From positions 744,001 to 808,000 of the forward strand of contig FOCD01000001.1 of the NCBI GenBank assembly GCA_900110015.1: a DNA stretch of 64,000 nucleotides, given 5' to 3'. The position numbers and the translations under genes were made by a program. A model generated the notes under the pieces. The model was not told the origin of the DNA. It ran no database searches and worked only from the letters and a program-made list of their open reading frames with translations. This document shows positions 1 to 7,661 of the stretch, piece by piece (within the stretch, counting starts at the first letter, position 1; the number at the start of each line of letters is the position of its first letter). The DNA is from Terribacillus saccharophilus (GTDB taxonomy: Bacteria; Bacillota; Bacilli; Bacillales; Amphibacillaceae).

Positions 1-628
1 CAGTCATTTGGCGGCCAGCTCCAAATTCAGAGATATTTGTCATAGAGGCACTAATGTTAGTCTCTACACCACCCGGAGCAATTCCATTACACCGGATATT
101 AGATTGAGCGTACATATATGCCGTGTTTTTCGTCAATCCAGTTACTGCATGTTTAGAAGCTGTATATGCTGCCCCGGCACGTGCACCGCGCAAACCGCCA
201 GCTGAGATATTATTTACGATTACGCCATGGCCTTGTTCCAAGAAGATATTCGTAGCAATACGCATTGCACGCATAACACCAGTAGTGTTAACAGCAAATA
301 CGCGATCCCATTTCTCATCCGTGATATCCCCCACCGGCTCCATTCCATCCATGATACCAGCATTATTAACCAAAATATCTAACTTACCAAACGCTCCTTT
401 TGTTTCTGCGAATAATTGTTCTAAGTCCGCTGACTCAGCAACATTAGTACGATTCGCAATTGCCGCGCCGCCCTTCTCCTCAATAGCCTTAGCAACTGCT
501 TTGGCGCCTTCATAATTAAAGTCAGATACAACTACTTTTGCTCCTTCTTTTGCGTAAAGCTCTGCTATTGCTTTCCCCATCCCAGAGGCTGCTCCTGTAA
601 CGATTGCCACTTTATCTTTTAATCTCAT
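1..628 (-). CDS. Short-chain dehydrogenase/reductase, C-terminus cut by window edge
   Basis: About 209 residues of a classical SDR are readable before the left edge. The N-terminus has the Rossmann glycine motif TGAASGMG, followed by NNAG near residue 87 and the catalytic YTASK. A Ser in NNISAGG fits the SDR triad. The start is ATG at 628, chosen because a GGGGG Shine-Dalgarno (SD) sequence lies 9 nt upstream; an ATG at 637 directly abuts that SD. The gene is divergent from the broken TetR-type regulator, so it is a plausible target of it. Substrate is unknown; SDRs are NAD(P)-dependent oxidoreductases of many kinds. Confidence 0.88.
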   Translation of the reverse strand, partial: MRLKDKVAIVTGAASGMGKAIAELYAKEGAKVVVSDFNYEGAKAVAKAIEEKGGAAIANRTNVAESADLEQLFAETKGAFGKLDILVNNAGIMDGMEPVGDITDEKWDRVFAVNTTGVMRAMRIATNIFLEQGHGVIVNNISAGGLRGARAGAAYTASKHAVTGLTKNTAYMYAQSNIRCNGIAPGGVETNISASMTNISEFGAGRQMT

Positions 629-717
629 ATCATTCATCCCCCATAGTTAATGTACAATTGTTCGATAAAATAATAATATATAATTGTAACCGCATTCAAT
701 CAGCAGAAAAAATCAAA

Positions 718-735
718 TTGTATAATATAGTACAA
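718..735. promoter_or_regulatory. Candidate TetR operator over the regulator's -10
   Basis: An imperfect palindrome with half-sites TTGTATAAT and TTGTACTAT (7 of 9 identical) covers a TATAAT hexamer at 721-726. It lies 37 bp before the regulator start, in the SDR/TetR intergenic gap. A related ACAATTGT palindrome sits near 654-661. An autoregulatory operator is inferred, not shown. Confidence 0.35.
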
Positions 736-771
736 AATCAAAAAAAGTGTTTAATAAAGGGGGCTTTTATT

Positions 772-1339
772 TTGAATAAAAATGATTTGCGCGTATTAAA
801 AACAAAACAGAATATACATCTTACATTAACAAATCTGCTAAAAAAGAAGCCTTTACCTCAGATAAAAGTAACGGAACTCTGCAAGCTAGCAAATATCAAT
901 CGAGGGACATTTTATTTTCATTATCAAGAAGTTGGAGATGTCTTTAAGGAATTTTTCGAGGAGATTATGATGGATTTAAGAGAATCCTATAATGAACCTT
1001 ATCGTCATACAAAGTATATCGAAAAAGAAAAACTGGACCCAAAAACGGTACGTATCTTCCATCATGTTCAAAAATACGAAGAATTTTATAGGATTATCTT
1101 ATCTAAGGAAGTGTCTGCAGAGTATTATTACATGCTGAGAGTATTATTACATGCTGTTCGATGAAATACGCTCGATCCTTCTTGATGATAAATATACGGC
1201 TCATCTTGAAGAAAGCTATTTATATTCCTATTCCTCAAATGCAATTATCGGATTAATTATCGAATGGTACCGCCGTGATTTCCAAGAATCCGCTGATGAG
1301 ATGAATATACATTTAGTTAATATTCTTAAGTTATATTGA
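772..1339 (+). pseudogene. TetR-family regulator, frameshifted by a 19-bp tandem duplication
   Basis: Start is TTG at 772, with an AAAGGGGG SD 8 nt upstream. The N-terminal helix-turn-helix reads NRGTFYFHYQ at the recognition helix, typical of TetR regulators. The C-terminal part resembles the Firmicutes-type TetR C-terminal domain. The frame shifts at 1138, where 19 bp are exactly repeated, and the first frame stops at 1164. Removing one copy joins EYYYML to FDEIRS and gives a normal protein of about 182 residues. As written, the product is a 130-residue protein without most of its ligand and dimer domain. The divergent SDR gene is the likely target. Confidence 0.85.
1119..1156 (+). repeat. 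Perfect 19-bp tandem duplication inside tetR
   Basis: Copies at 1119-1137 and 1138-1156 are identical. Because 19 is not a multiple of 3, the duplication shifts the frame. Slippage or recombination could delete one copy and restore the gene. Confidence 0.95.
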
Positions 1340-1557
1340 TACAATATAACAGATTTGTTTAATAAAACTAATAGCATGTGATTTTAGAAAAAGAATTCAC
1401 AAAGAAGTGCTTTTAAACGATGGATTTCTTATTCATCCTCCCCTACAGAGGAGAGTCAAGTAATTGTAGATTACTTTTCGGAATAGGGCAGCAGTATTCC
1501 CTGTATCATATACAATACATCCTGAGAGGAACTTGTTGCCATTCCATCCACTCTCTT

Positions 1558-1586
1558 TTTAATAAAGACCACCCTTAGGCGGCCTT
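1558..1586 (-). terminator. Terminator-like hairpin after holin gene
   Basis: Nine paired positions (two G-U) flank a 4-nt loop, overlapping the holin stop codon; an A/T-rich but imperfect U-tract follows. Confidence 0.5.
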
Positions 1587-1847
1587 ATCGTTATTATTAT
1601 GTGAGATTGTCTTTTTACCCAATGAGTATAATCCTGATGCTGCAAGTCCAGCAAAGCCCCCTGACCATAGCCTCAACACTGCATCTAATTCAGTGAACGG
1701 CCAAGCTAAAAAGCCTACAAGAATACCTATGAGCAAGCTAATCAATGGCAAATACCGGTTGTTTACTGTGATTGTCTTTTTTAACAGTTGCACTAAAGCA
1801 ATTACAATGGGGCTGATAATCGAAGCAAAGGTCATTACTTCTTCCAT
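1575..1847 (-). CDS. Phage-type holin, small two-helix membrane protein
   Basis: This 90-residue protein has a hydrophobic stretch at about residues 8-20, two stronger helices at about 32-50 and 60-78, and a charged tail ending HNNNDKAA. Layout and wording match A118-like phage holins (Phage_holin_5 group), which open the membrane for endolysin release. The start ATG has a GAGGTGAT SD. No endolysin follows it in the usual downstream position, and the nearby integrase is decayed. It is therefore probably a stranded prophage gene or a domesticated holin-like protein. The family call is by resemblance only. Confidence 0.75.
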   Translation of the reverse strand: MEEVMTFASIISPIVIALVQLLKKTITVNNRYLPLISLLIGILVGFLAWPFTELDAVLRLWSGGFAGLAASGLYSLGKKTISHNNNDKAA

Positions 1848-2318
1848 TTATCATCACCTCTTCTGTATTTGTACTTAGTAATTCCTTTCTGCAGTTCTGA
1901 ATTCCTTCCATTTAAAAGATGTCCCAAGAGCCAGTAAATAATCAAAAAGACAACCTCGCCAGACCCCAAAATACTGGATATTTCTAACTAGGTTGCCTCA
2001 TTTCACATGTATTATCTCGTTTATGCTGCCGATTATTAAATAAAATACTGGATAACATGATGCGTTGTTCTCTCCTAGCCAAGTATCTCTTGGTCGACTC
2101 TTGCTAATACAGTATATCGCAGAATCAACCAAATTGATTAAACACCTTCTAAATATTATCTATTATACTCTTATGTGAAATCTATACTTTGCTTTCTAAT
2201 TTAGGAAGTAATAAAAGCTATTTATAGATATATATGTTATGGTGAAGACAAATCTAAATTATCGATGGCTTTTTATACATCAGAAACCCAAAAGTCACTT
2301 TAATGGAAAGGGGAACTT
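1848..2318. other. Intergenic stretch of the phage-remnant zone
   Basis: About 470 bp with no long ORF. It holds the possible 44-codon minus-strand ORF at 1998-2132 and a terminator-like stem (1948-1956 with 1990-1998, A-run at 1943-1947). A 13-bp direct repeat, AAAATACTGGATA, occurs at 1968-1980 and 2042-2054. The remaining upstream part is AT-rich with no recognisable gene. Confidence 0.5.
1998..2132 (-). CDS. Possible 44-residue peptide, unknown
   Basis: A TTG at 2132 is preceded by AGAAGGTG at 10-nt spacing, and a TATAAT hexamer lies further upstream. The ORF ends in TGA exactly where a terminator-like stem begins. The peptide has a polar first half with two cysteines and a hydrophobic segment (YPVFYLIIGS). 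I recognise no family. The support is the signal layout only; it could equally be a fragment of an older phage gene. Confidence 0.3.
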   Translation of the reverse strand: MVDSAIYCISKSRPRDTWLGENNASCYPVFYLIIGSINEIIHVK

Positions 2319-2564
2319 ATGCTTACCCATGACATTAAGAAGGCGTTAGAGTTTCTGATACATTATGAGCTCTTCAGTATCTCACACCATTTTGATGAGT
2401 ACGTAGTCAGTTTTTCCAATATCACCCGCGGATTTAAAATCGAAGACAGCACTACTGGTATCATTAAAAAATATAAAGATCTTGAATCTTGTTCGTCTGC
2501 TTTATACGAGATACTGTCTAAAAAAGGCGTTACAACATTACCTTTTAAAAACCGAATCAAATAA
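2319..2564 (+). CDS. Hypothetical 81-residue protein
   Basis: A clear AAAGGGGA SD precedes the ATG, and a strong terminator follows 10 nt after the stop, so this is likely a real single-gene unit. The protein is soluble, with an N-terminal helical segment, a central stretch with aromatic residues and a lysine-rich end. No signal peptide or known motif is visible. It sits between a holin gene and an integrase remnant and runs opposite to the chromosome's main coding direction, consistent with phage or island cargo. Function is unknown. Confidence 0.65.
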   Translation: MLTHDIKKALEFLIHYELFSISHHFDEYVVSFSNITRGFKIEDSTTGIIKKYKDLESCSSALYEILSKKGVTTLPFKNRIK

Positions 2565-2573
2565 CTTCCAAAC

Positions 2574-2618
2574 TAAAGAAGGTCAACCTTAAGTGGTTTG
2601 ACCTTCTTTATATTTTTC
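2574..2618 (+). terminator. Strong terminator of the 81-residue protein gene
   Basis: Arms AAAGAAGGTCAA-CC and GG-TTTGACCTTCTTT form a long stem followed by TATATTTTT. The A-rich 5' side makes it possibly bidirectional. Confidence 0.85.
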
Positions 2619-2814
2619 ATCGATTCTTTGATGTGGATATCGGACGCAGCTTCTTAAGATTTTGTAACCGCAATATTTAAATCTAGAGCCAATATTTATA
2701 AAGACCTTTCCACCTTAACTTACCGTATGTCACATGAAAAATTGTCGGTTGAAACCTAAAACTATAAACATGTGCACCTGTTATATAATCCGCCTCGAGG
2801 TTTGTATCCGCCCT

Positions 2815-3084
2815 GATGATACACATTTAACCAAAAGTACTTTATTCAATGCATTAAGTCGGATATTAAAAGAACAGGAATAGACCCTCTGCCTATCCAT
2901 GGGTCTGTGACATACACATCCTGTAATGTTACTTGAAGCAGGTGCAAGTATGAAATATATTCAGGAAAGATTAGGTCAAAAGAGCATGGAAATAACATCT
3001 GATGTATACTCTCACATCTCTAAGAAACTGGAACAGAACACTTTAGACAAGTATGAAGACTACAAGAATAGAATGCGAGAATAA
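2815..3084 (+). pseudogene. Decayed tyrosine recombinase (phage integrase) C-terminus
   Basis: Read across frames, the stretch gives DDTHLTKSTLFNALSRILK, RTGIDPLPIH, GL*HTHPVMLLEAG and YIQERLGQKSMEITSDVYSH. This is the catalytic C-terminal domain of a Tn916/phage-type integrase with its nucleophile Tyr. Three lesions are visible: a missing A after the ILK segment, an extra G near 2901-2903, and TGA replacing CGA at the conserved catalytic Arg of the R-x-x-H box (2908-2910). Nothing convincing of the N-terminal domains is left upstream. The relic abuts the 3' end of glnA and is evidence of past integration here. Confidence 0.85.
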
Positions 3085-3144
3085 TTATGGGGGGGTGAAA
3101 TGGGAGCTCTTTGGGGGCGGATTAAAAATAATGGAACAATAACA

Positions 3145-3185
3145 GAAAAGAAAAACCCTTGATACCAGTGGTATCAAGGGTTTCC
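3145..3185 (-). terminator. glnRA operon terminator
   Basis: A 14-bp near-perfect stem (AAACCCTTGATACC and its complement) is followed on the minus strand by TTTTTCTTTT, just after the glnA stop. Confidence 0.9.
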
Positions 3186-3189
3186 TCAA

Positions 3190-4524
3190 TTAAAAGTCTT
3201 CCATGTACTGTTCGCGTTCCCATGGGTGAACTTGAGTTCTAAACATATCCCACTCGATTTCTTTCGCTTCGATGAAGTGTTCGAATAGGTGATCACCTAG
3301 AGATTCAACGATGATGTCGTCGGATTTAAGCTGCTCAAGAGCATCGTATAGTGTAGCTGGAAGATCTGCTACGCCATTCTTTTCTCTTTCTGCTTTGTCC
3401 ATAACGTAAATGTTACGGTCGATGGAAGCAGGTGCTTCCAAGTTGTTCTTAATTCCATCAAGTCCAGCAGCAAGCAATACGCTCATTGCTAGGTACGGGT
3501 TCGCAGATGGATCAACGCTGCGCACTTCTACACGTGTGCTTGCTCCGCGAGCAGATGGTACACGGATAAGCGGGCTGCGGTTTTTACCGGACCATGCAAC
3601 GTAGCATGGTGCTTCATATCCTGGTACAAGACGTTTGTAAGAGTTAACTGTCGGGTTTGTAACCGCAGTGAAGTTAACCGCATGCTTCAATGTACCTGCA
3701 ATGAATTGGTAAGCTGTTTCAGAAAGCTTCAACTCACCACTTTCATCGTAGAATGCATTTTTGCCGTCTTTGAATAGAGACATGTTACAGTGCATACCAG
3801 AACCGTTCACACCGAATAGTGGTTTCGGCATGAATGTTGCATGCAGACCGTGCTTTCTAGCGATTGTTTTTACTACTAGTTTGAAAGTTTGGATATCATC
3901 AGCATGTTTCAATGCATCAGCATATTTGAAATCGATCTCGTGCTGGCCTGGTGCCACTTCGTGGTGAGAAGCTTCAATTTCAAAGCCCATCTCTTCCAGT
4001 TCCAATACGATATCGCGACGAGTAGTTTCACCCAAGTCAGTTGGTGCAAGGTCGAAGTATCCGCCTTTATCGTTCAATTCCAAAGTAGGCTCGCCTTTTT
4101 CATCAAGTTTGAACAAGAAGAATTCCGGCTCTGTACCGATGTTGAACGCACTGAATCCAAGCTCTTCCATTTTCTTGATGTTACGCTTCAGGTTGTAACG
4201 CGGGCAGCCTTCGAATGGCTCTCCTTCTGGAGTGTAGATATCACAGATGAAACGTGCCACTTTGCCTTTTTCGCTTGTCCAAGGGAATACTACGAATGTA
4301 TCCAAGTCCGGGTAAAGTTTCATGTCAGACTCTTCGATGCGTACGAAACCTTCGATAGAAGATCCGTCAAACATCATTTCGTTATCCAATGCTTTGTCCA
4401 GCTGGCTAAGCGGGATTTCTACGTTTTTGATTGTGCCAAGCAAGTCGGTGAACTGTAAACGAATGAACTTTACGTTCTCCTCCTTGATAATCTTGATTAC
4501 ATCTTCTCTAGTAAATTTCGCCAT
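3190..4524 (-). CDS. glnA: Glutamine synthetase, type I (GSI-alpha)
   Basis: Makes glutamine from glutamate, ammonia and ATP in the cytoplasm. The 444-residue length matches the Gram-positive GSI-alpha class. Visible motifs are DGSS near residue 53, the metal-binding [27 protein letters not shown], the ATP-site [10 protein letters not shown] and NRSPLIRVP. In Bacillus the feedback-inhibited enzyme also signals nitrogen excess by binding GlnR and TnrA. It lies 16 bp behind glnR in the same operon and is followed by a strong terminator, with an integrase relic beyond. Confidence 0.98.
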   Translation of the reverse strand: MAKFTREDVIKIIKEENVKFIRLQFTDLLGTIKNVEIPLSQLDKALDNEMMFDGSSIEGFVRIEESDMKLYPDLDTFVVFPWTSEKGKVARFICDIYTPEGEPFEGCPRYNLKRNIKKMEELGFSAFNIGTEPEFFLFKLDEKGEPTLELNDKGGYFDLAPTDLGETTRRDIVLELEEMGFEIEASHHEVAPGQHEIDFKYADALKHADDIQTFKLVVKTIARKHGLHATFMPKPLFGVNGSGMHCNMSLFKDGKNAFYDESGELKLSETAYQFIAGTLKHAVNFTAVTNPTVNSYKRLVPGYEAPCYVAWSGKNRSPLIRVPSARGASTRVEVRSVDPSANPYLAMSVLLAAGLDGIKNNLEAPASIDRNIYVMDKAEREKNGVADLPATLYDALEQLKSDDIIVESLGDHLFEHFIEAKEIEWDMFRTQVHPWEREQYMEDF

Positions 4525-4540
4525 TCTTTCTCCTCCTCTA

Positions 4541-4933
4541 TTAATGGAAGAATCGTGATAACTCTCCCTGACGTAACGAAGCTTTGCCCAATCGGCCGGT
4601 ATCCATTAGTTCCTGACGCAGCATCTGTCTTAGTGCTTTATCAGAAATTTCCGGTTCGATCGGTGTTTCAAGCATTTCTGCAGTCGGTTTTTCTCTGAAC
4701 GGCAGCATTTGCTTGATTCCTGCAAGGTTGATTCCTTTATCGATCAATTCCTTGATTTCCAGCAGTCTATCCACATCGTTGAATGAGAAAAGACGCTGAT
4801 TGCCTTCTGTTCTTGCTGGGAAAATCAGTCCGTTGTCTTCATAATAACGGATTTGTCTCGCTGTTAATGCAGTAAGTGATTTTACAATACCAATAGAGAA
4901 CAAGGGCATAGATCGGCGATTTATGTCACTCAT
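4541..4933 (-). CDS. glnR: MerR-family nitrogen repressor GlnR
   Basis: A 130-residue regulator with an N-terminal MerR winged helix ([14 protein letters not shown]) and [12 protein letters not shown] in the wing, followed by a short C-terminal tail with [25 protein letters not shown]. In B. subtilis this tail senses feedback-inhibited glutamine synthetase. It is first gene of glnRA. The upstream region has GlnR boxes around a sigma-A promoter, so autorepression in nitrogen excess is expected. Confidence 0.97.
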   Translation of the reverse strand: MSDINRRSMPLFSIGIVKSLTALTARQIRYYEDNGLIFPARTEGNQRLFSFNDVDRLLEIKELIDKGINLAGIKQMLPFREKPTAEMLETPIEPEISDKALRQMLRQELMDTGRLGKASLRQGELSRFFH

Positions 4934-4970
4934 TTATCGTCCATCCCCTTTCCTTATGTACTCTACGTCT

Positions 4971-5000
4971 ATTATAAACGTAGGTAATTTTAAATGTCAA
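4971..5000 (-). promoter_or_regulatory. glnRA sigma-A promoter with second, weaker GlnR site
   Basis: TTGACA at 5000-4995 and TATAAT at 4976-4971 are separated by 18 bp. A degenerate GlnR site (6 of 8 fixed bases) spans 4999-4983, overlapping the -35 and spacer. Confidence 0.85.
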
Positions 5001-5004
5001 CACG

Positions 5005-5021
5005 TGTTAGCTTAGTTGACA
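5005..5021. promoter_or_regulatory. Perfect GlnR/TnrA box
   Basis: TGTTAGCTTAGTTGACA matches TGTNA-N7-TNACA exactly and lies just upstream of the glnRA -35, as in B. subtilis. Confidence 0.85.
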
Positions 5022-5030
5022 TGAAAATTT

Positions 5031-6284
5031 TTAGTATGCTTGATTAGTTGATATCAAGCCTTTTTCTAATAGATTTTGAGCTGCGTCAATAATAGCGAGC
5101 TTCACATGAGCATAAGTCAAACCACCCTGGACAAAAGCTGTATATGGCGGGCGTATCGGTCCGTCAGCTGTCAATTCCAGACTGGCACCTTGAATGAAAG
5201 TTCCAGCTGCCATAATGACATCACTCTCATAACCCGGCATCGGTGCTGCATGCGGCGTCACATGTGCGTTAACTGGTGACGCATGCTGGATTGCCTGACA
5301 AAAGGCAATCATCTGATCTGCAGAATGAAAGTTCACCGATTGAATCAAATCCACACGTTTGCTGTCGAATTTCGGTGAAGTCGAGAAGCCAAGCAGCTCC
5401 AAAAACCGTGATGTAAAGATGGCACCTTTCAGCGCTTCTCCAACCACGTGTGGCGCAAGGAAGAATCCTTGAAAAAGCTCCTGCAGCATACCAAGTGATG
5501 CTCCCGTCTCTTTTCCGAGACCAGGCGCAGTCAAACGGTTGGCACACAACTCGATTAAATCGGCACGACCAGCAATATAACCGCCCGCACGGACAATACC
5601 GCCACCCGGGTTCTTAATAAGTGAACCGGCTATCATATCCGCACCAACATGCAGTGGTTCCTCTGTTTCAGCAAATTCTCCGTAGCAGTTATCAACAAAA
5701 ATGATTGCCTCAGGATACTTTTCTTTCACGAAAGAAATCATTTCACCAATCTCCGCAACAGAAAAAGAAGGTCGGTCGGCATATCCTTTTGAACGCTGGA
5801 TTGCCACCACCTTCGTCTTCTCGGAAAGCTTTGCTGCTACAGCCGGATAGTCAATTGCACCATCTGCTGTCAGATCAACAGCATCGTATGTGACACCGAA
5901 ATCCTTTAGTGAACCTGTATCTTCTTCTCTGTTTCCAATGACACCTTCCAGCGTATCATATGGTTTGCCAGTTATATAAAGAAGCTGATCTCCTGGACGT
6001 AAAACACCGAACAATGCAGTAGTTATCGCGTGGGTACCAGAAACGATCTGCGGTCGCACCAGGGCATCCTCTCCGCCGAACACTTCTGCGTATACTTGTT
6101 CGAGTGTCTCCCGTCCAAAATCATCATAACCATATCCTGTAGTAGGATTGAAATGACTGTCACTTACACGCTGATGACGAAATGCATCCATCACCCGTTT
6201 TTGATTTACCTCTACAATACGATCTATTCCAGCGCGCTGGGCGCTTGTCTCTTCTTCTGTTCTTCTTGCTGTTTCGAATATCAT
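5031..6284 (-). CDS. ynbB: YnbB, PLP-dependent aluminium-resistance/methionine gamma-lyase-like protein
   Basis: A 417-residue fold-type I PLP enzyme of the Al-resistance family. The PLP lysine is in SLIKNPGGG, the cofactor Asp region is IIFVDNCYGEF, and a substrate-site region reads GTFIQGASLEL. The family resembles methionine gamma-lyases, but its physiological reaction is not established. The ATG overlaps the hflX stop as ATGA, so translation is probably coupled. The order hflX-ynbB-glnR-glnA is the same as in B. subtilis. Confidence 0.9.
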   Translation of the reverse strand: MIFETARRTEEETSAQRAGIDRIVEVNQKRVMDAFRHQRVSDSHFNPTTGYGYDDFGRETLEQVYAEVFGGEDALVRPQIVSGTHAITTALFGVLRPGDQLLYITGKPYDTLEGVIGNREEDTGSLKDFGVTYDAVDLTADGAIDYPAVAAKLSEKTKVVAIQRSKGYADRPSFSVAEIGEMISFVKEKYPEAIIFVDNCYGEFAETEEPLHVGADMIAGSLIKNPGGGIVRAGGYIAGRADLIELCANRLTAPGLGKETGASLGMLQELFQGFFLAPHVVGEALKGAIFTSRFLELLGFSTSPKFDSKRVDLIQSVNFHSADQMIAFCQAIQHASPVNAHVTPHAAPMPGYESDVIMAAGTFIQGASLELTADGPIRPPYTAFVQGGLTYAHVKLAIIDAAQNLLEKGLISTNQAY

Positions 6285-7522
6285 GCTTCATTCTTTCCTT
6301 TCAACTGATGGAAAAGCGGATTATTTGGCAATACATACCCGTTCACTTCATAGGCATCCATTTCCTCGTTGTATTCCCTTTTCGTTAAAATCGTCTCCTG
6401 TGCTAGCTTGTCTAATAGACGTCCGCCAGTGGCAGGAACGATTGTATCATAAAATTCACTTGCTTCTTGGATCATTTCCTGCACTTTTTCCATAACAAGT
6501 CTGCGGTCTTCTTCTTTAAAAGCAGAGATTTGAACGTACGGATGTGCACTGGCAATAAAATCTTCTGTTAGTAAATCTGCTTTGTTGTACACTGTCAAAA
6601 TCGGCAATTTATCAGCACCAAGTTCTTTGAGCAGTTTCAGTACAGTATTCTGTTGCTGTTCATGATCTGGATGTGCACTGTTCACCATATGAATGATAAA
6701 ATCAGCTTCTGTCACTTCCTCAAGTGTTGAACGAAAAGCTGCAATAAGCGCTGTCGGAAGATCTTGGATAAATCCAACCGTATCTGTCAGCAGTGCTTGA
6801 AAACCTGATGGGAGTCGCATGCGACGTGTCATCGGATCCAGCGTAGCAAATAGCTGGTCTTGCTCCAAGCTGTCGTTTCCAGTCACCCGGTTGAAGATTG
6901 TCGACTTACCAGCATTCGTATAGCCGACCAAAGCAACTTGAAAAGCCTGATTCGCTTTGCGGCGCTCCCGGTAACGAGAACGGTGAGAGACGACCGCTTT
7001 CAGCTGATGTTTGATCTCATCTATCCTGCGGCGGATATGCCTTCTGTCTGTTTCAAGCTTTGTCTCACCAGGTCCTCTTGTTCCAATACCAGCTCCGAGC
7101 CGGCTCATTTCTGTACCCTGTCCATAAAGTCTAGGCAGCAAATATTGCATCTGCGCCAATTCTACTTGCAGTTTACCTTCTCGGGTATGTGCGCGTGTTG
7201 CGAATATATCAAGAATCAGCTGGCTTCGGTCTATGACCCGGACACCGACTCTGTTGCTGATATTTTTTAATTGTCCTGGCGATAACTCGTCATTAGATAT
7301 GACAAGAAGCGGTTCTTCTTGCTCCACTAGCTCAGCAAGTTCCTCCAGCTTCCCTGATCCGAAATATGTACCAGGATGCAGGCGTTCCCGTTTCTGCGTG
7401 ACAATTCCTGCCACTTCGCCTCCAGCTGTTTCTGTTAAAGCTTCTAATTCATCAAGCGAGGATTGAAATCGCTCTAATGTTTGATTTTGGTGATGGACTG
7501 CCATCAATAATACACGTTCCAT
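6281..7522 (-). CDS. hflX: GTPase HflX
   Basis: A 413-residue ribosome-associated GTPase that binds the large subunit and helps recover stalled or hibernating ribosomes. The N-terminal HflX domain contains PGTYFGSGKLEEL, then a coiled-coil region leads to the GTPase domain with GYTNAGKST (G1), DTVGFI (G3) and NKAD (G4). The start at 7522 is preferred because AAAGGGTGA lies just upstream; an ATG at 7546 lacks an SD. A TATAAT hexamer at 7550-7545 is a possible -10 without an obvious -35. Confidence 0.95.
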   Translation of the reverse strand: MERVLLMAVHHQNQTLERFQSSLDELEALTETAGGEVAGIVTQKRERLHPGTYFGSGKLEELAELVEQEEPLLVISNDELSPGQLKNISNRVGVRVIDRSQLILDIFATRAHTREGKLQVELAQMQYLLPRLYGQGTEMSRLGAGIGTRGPGETKLETDRRHIRRRIDEIKHQLKAVVSHRSRYRERRKANQAFQVALVGYTNAGKSTIFNRVTGNDSLEQDQLFATLDPMTRRMRLPSGFQALLTDTVGFIQDLPTALIAAFRSTLEEVTEADFIIHMVNSAHPDHEQQQNTVLKLLKELGADKLPILTVYNKADLLTEDFIASAHPYVQISAFKEEDRRLVMEKVQEMIQEASEFYDTIVPATGGRLLDKLAQETILTKREYNEEMDAYEVNGYVLPNNPLFHQLKGKNEA

Positions 7523-7559
7523 ACTGTCACCCTTTCCATATGTCATTATACCCTATCCG

Positions 7560-7595
7560 ACAAGGAAAAAGCCTTCGCTTTATGCGAAAGCTTTC
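7560..7595 (-). terminator. gerA operon terminator
   Basis: A 10-bp stem (AAGCTTTCGC) with a 5-nt loop and TTTTT tail, downstream of gerAC. Confidence 0.8.
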
Positions 7596-7661
7596 AATAT
7601 TTTCATGTTTTCATGACAGTTAATTTCAAGTTTTAAAATTCTTTAAAACACCATAATTCGG

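Noticed and set aside
3100-3162. 20-codon ORF with a G-rich SD after the integrase relic, starting MGALWGRIKNN
   Set aside because: Too short and it runs into the glnA terminator; may be the tail of the old element but not supportable as a gene.
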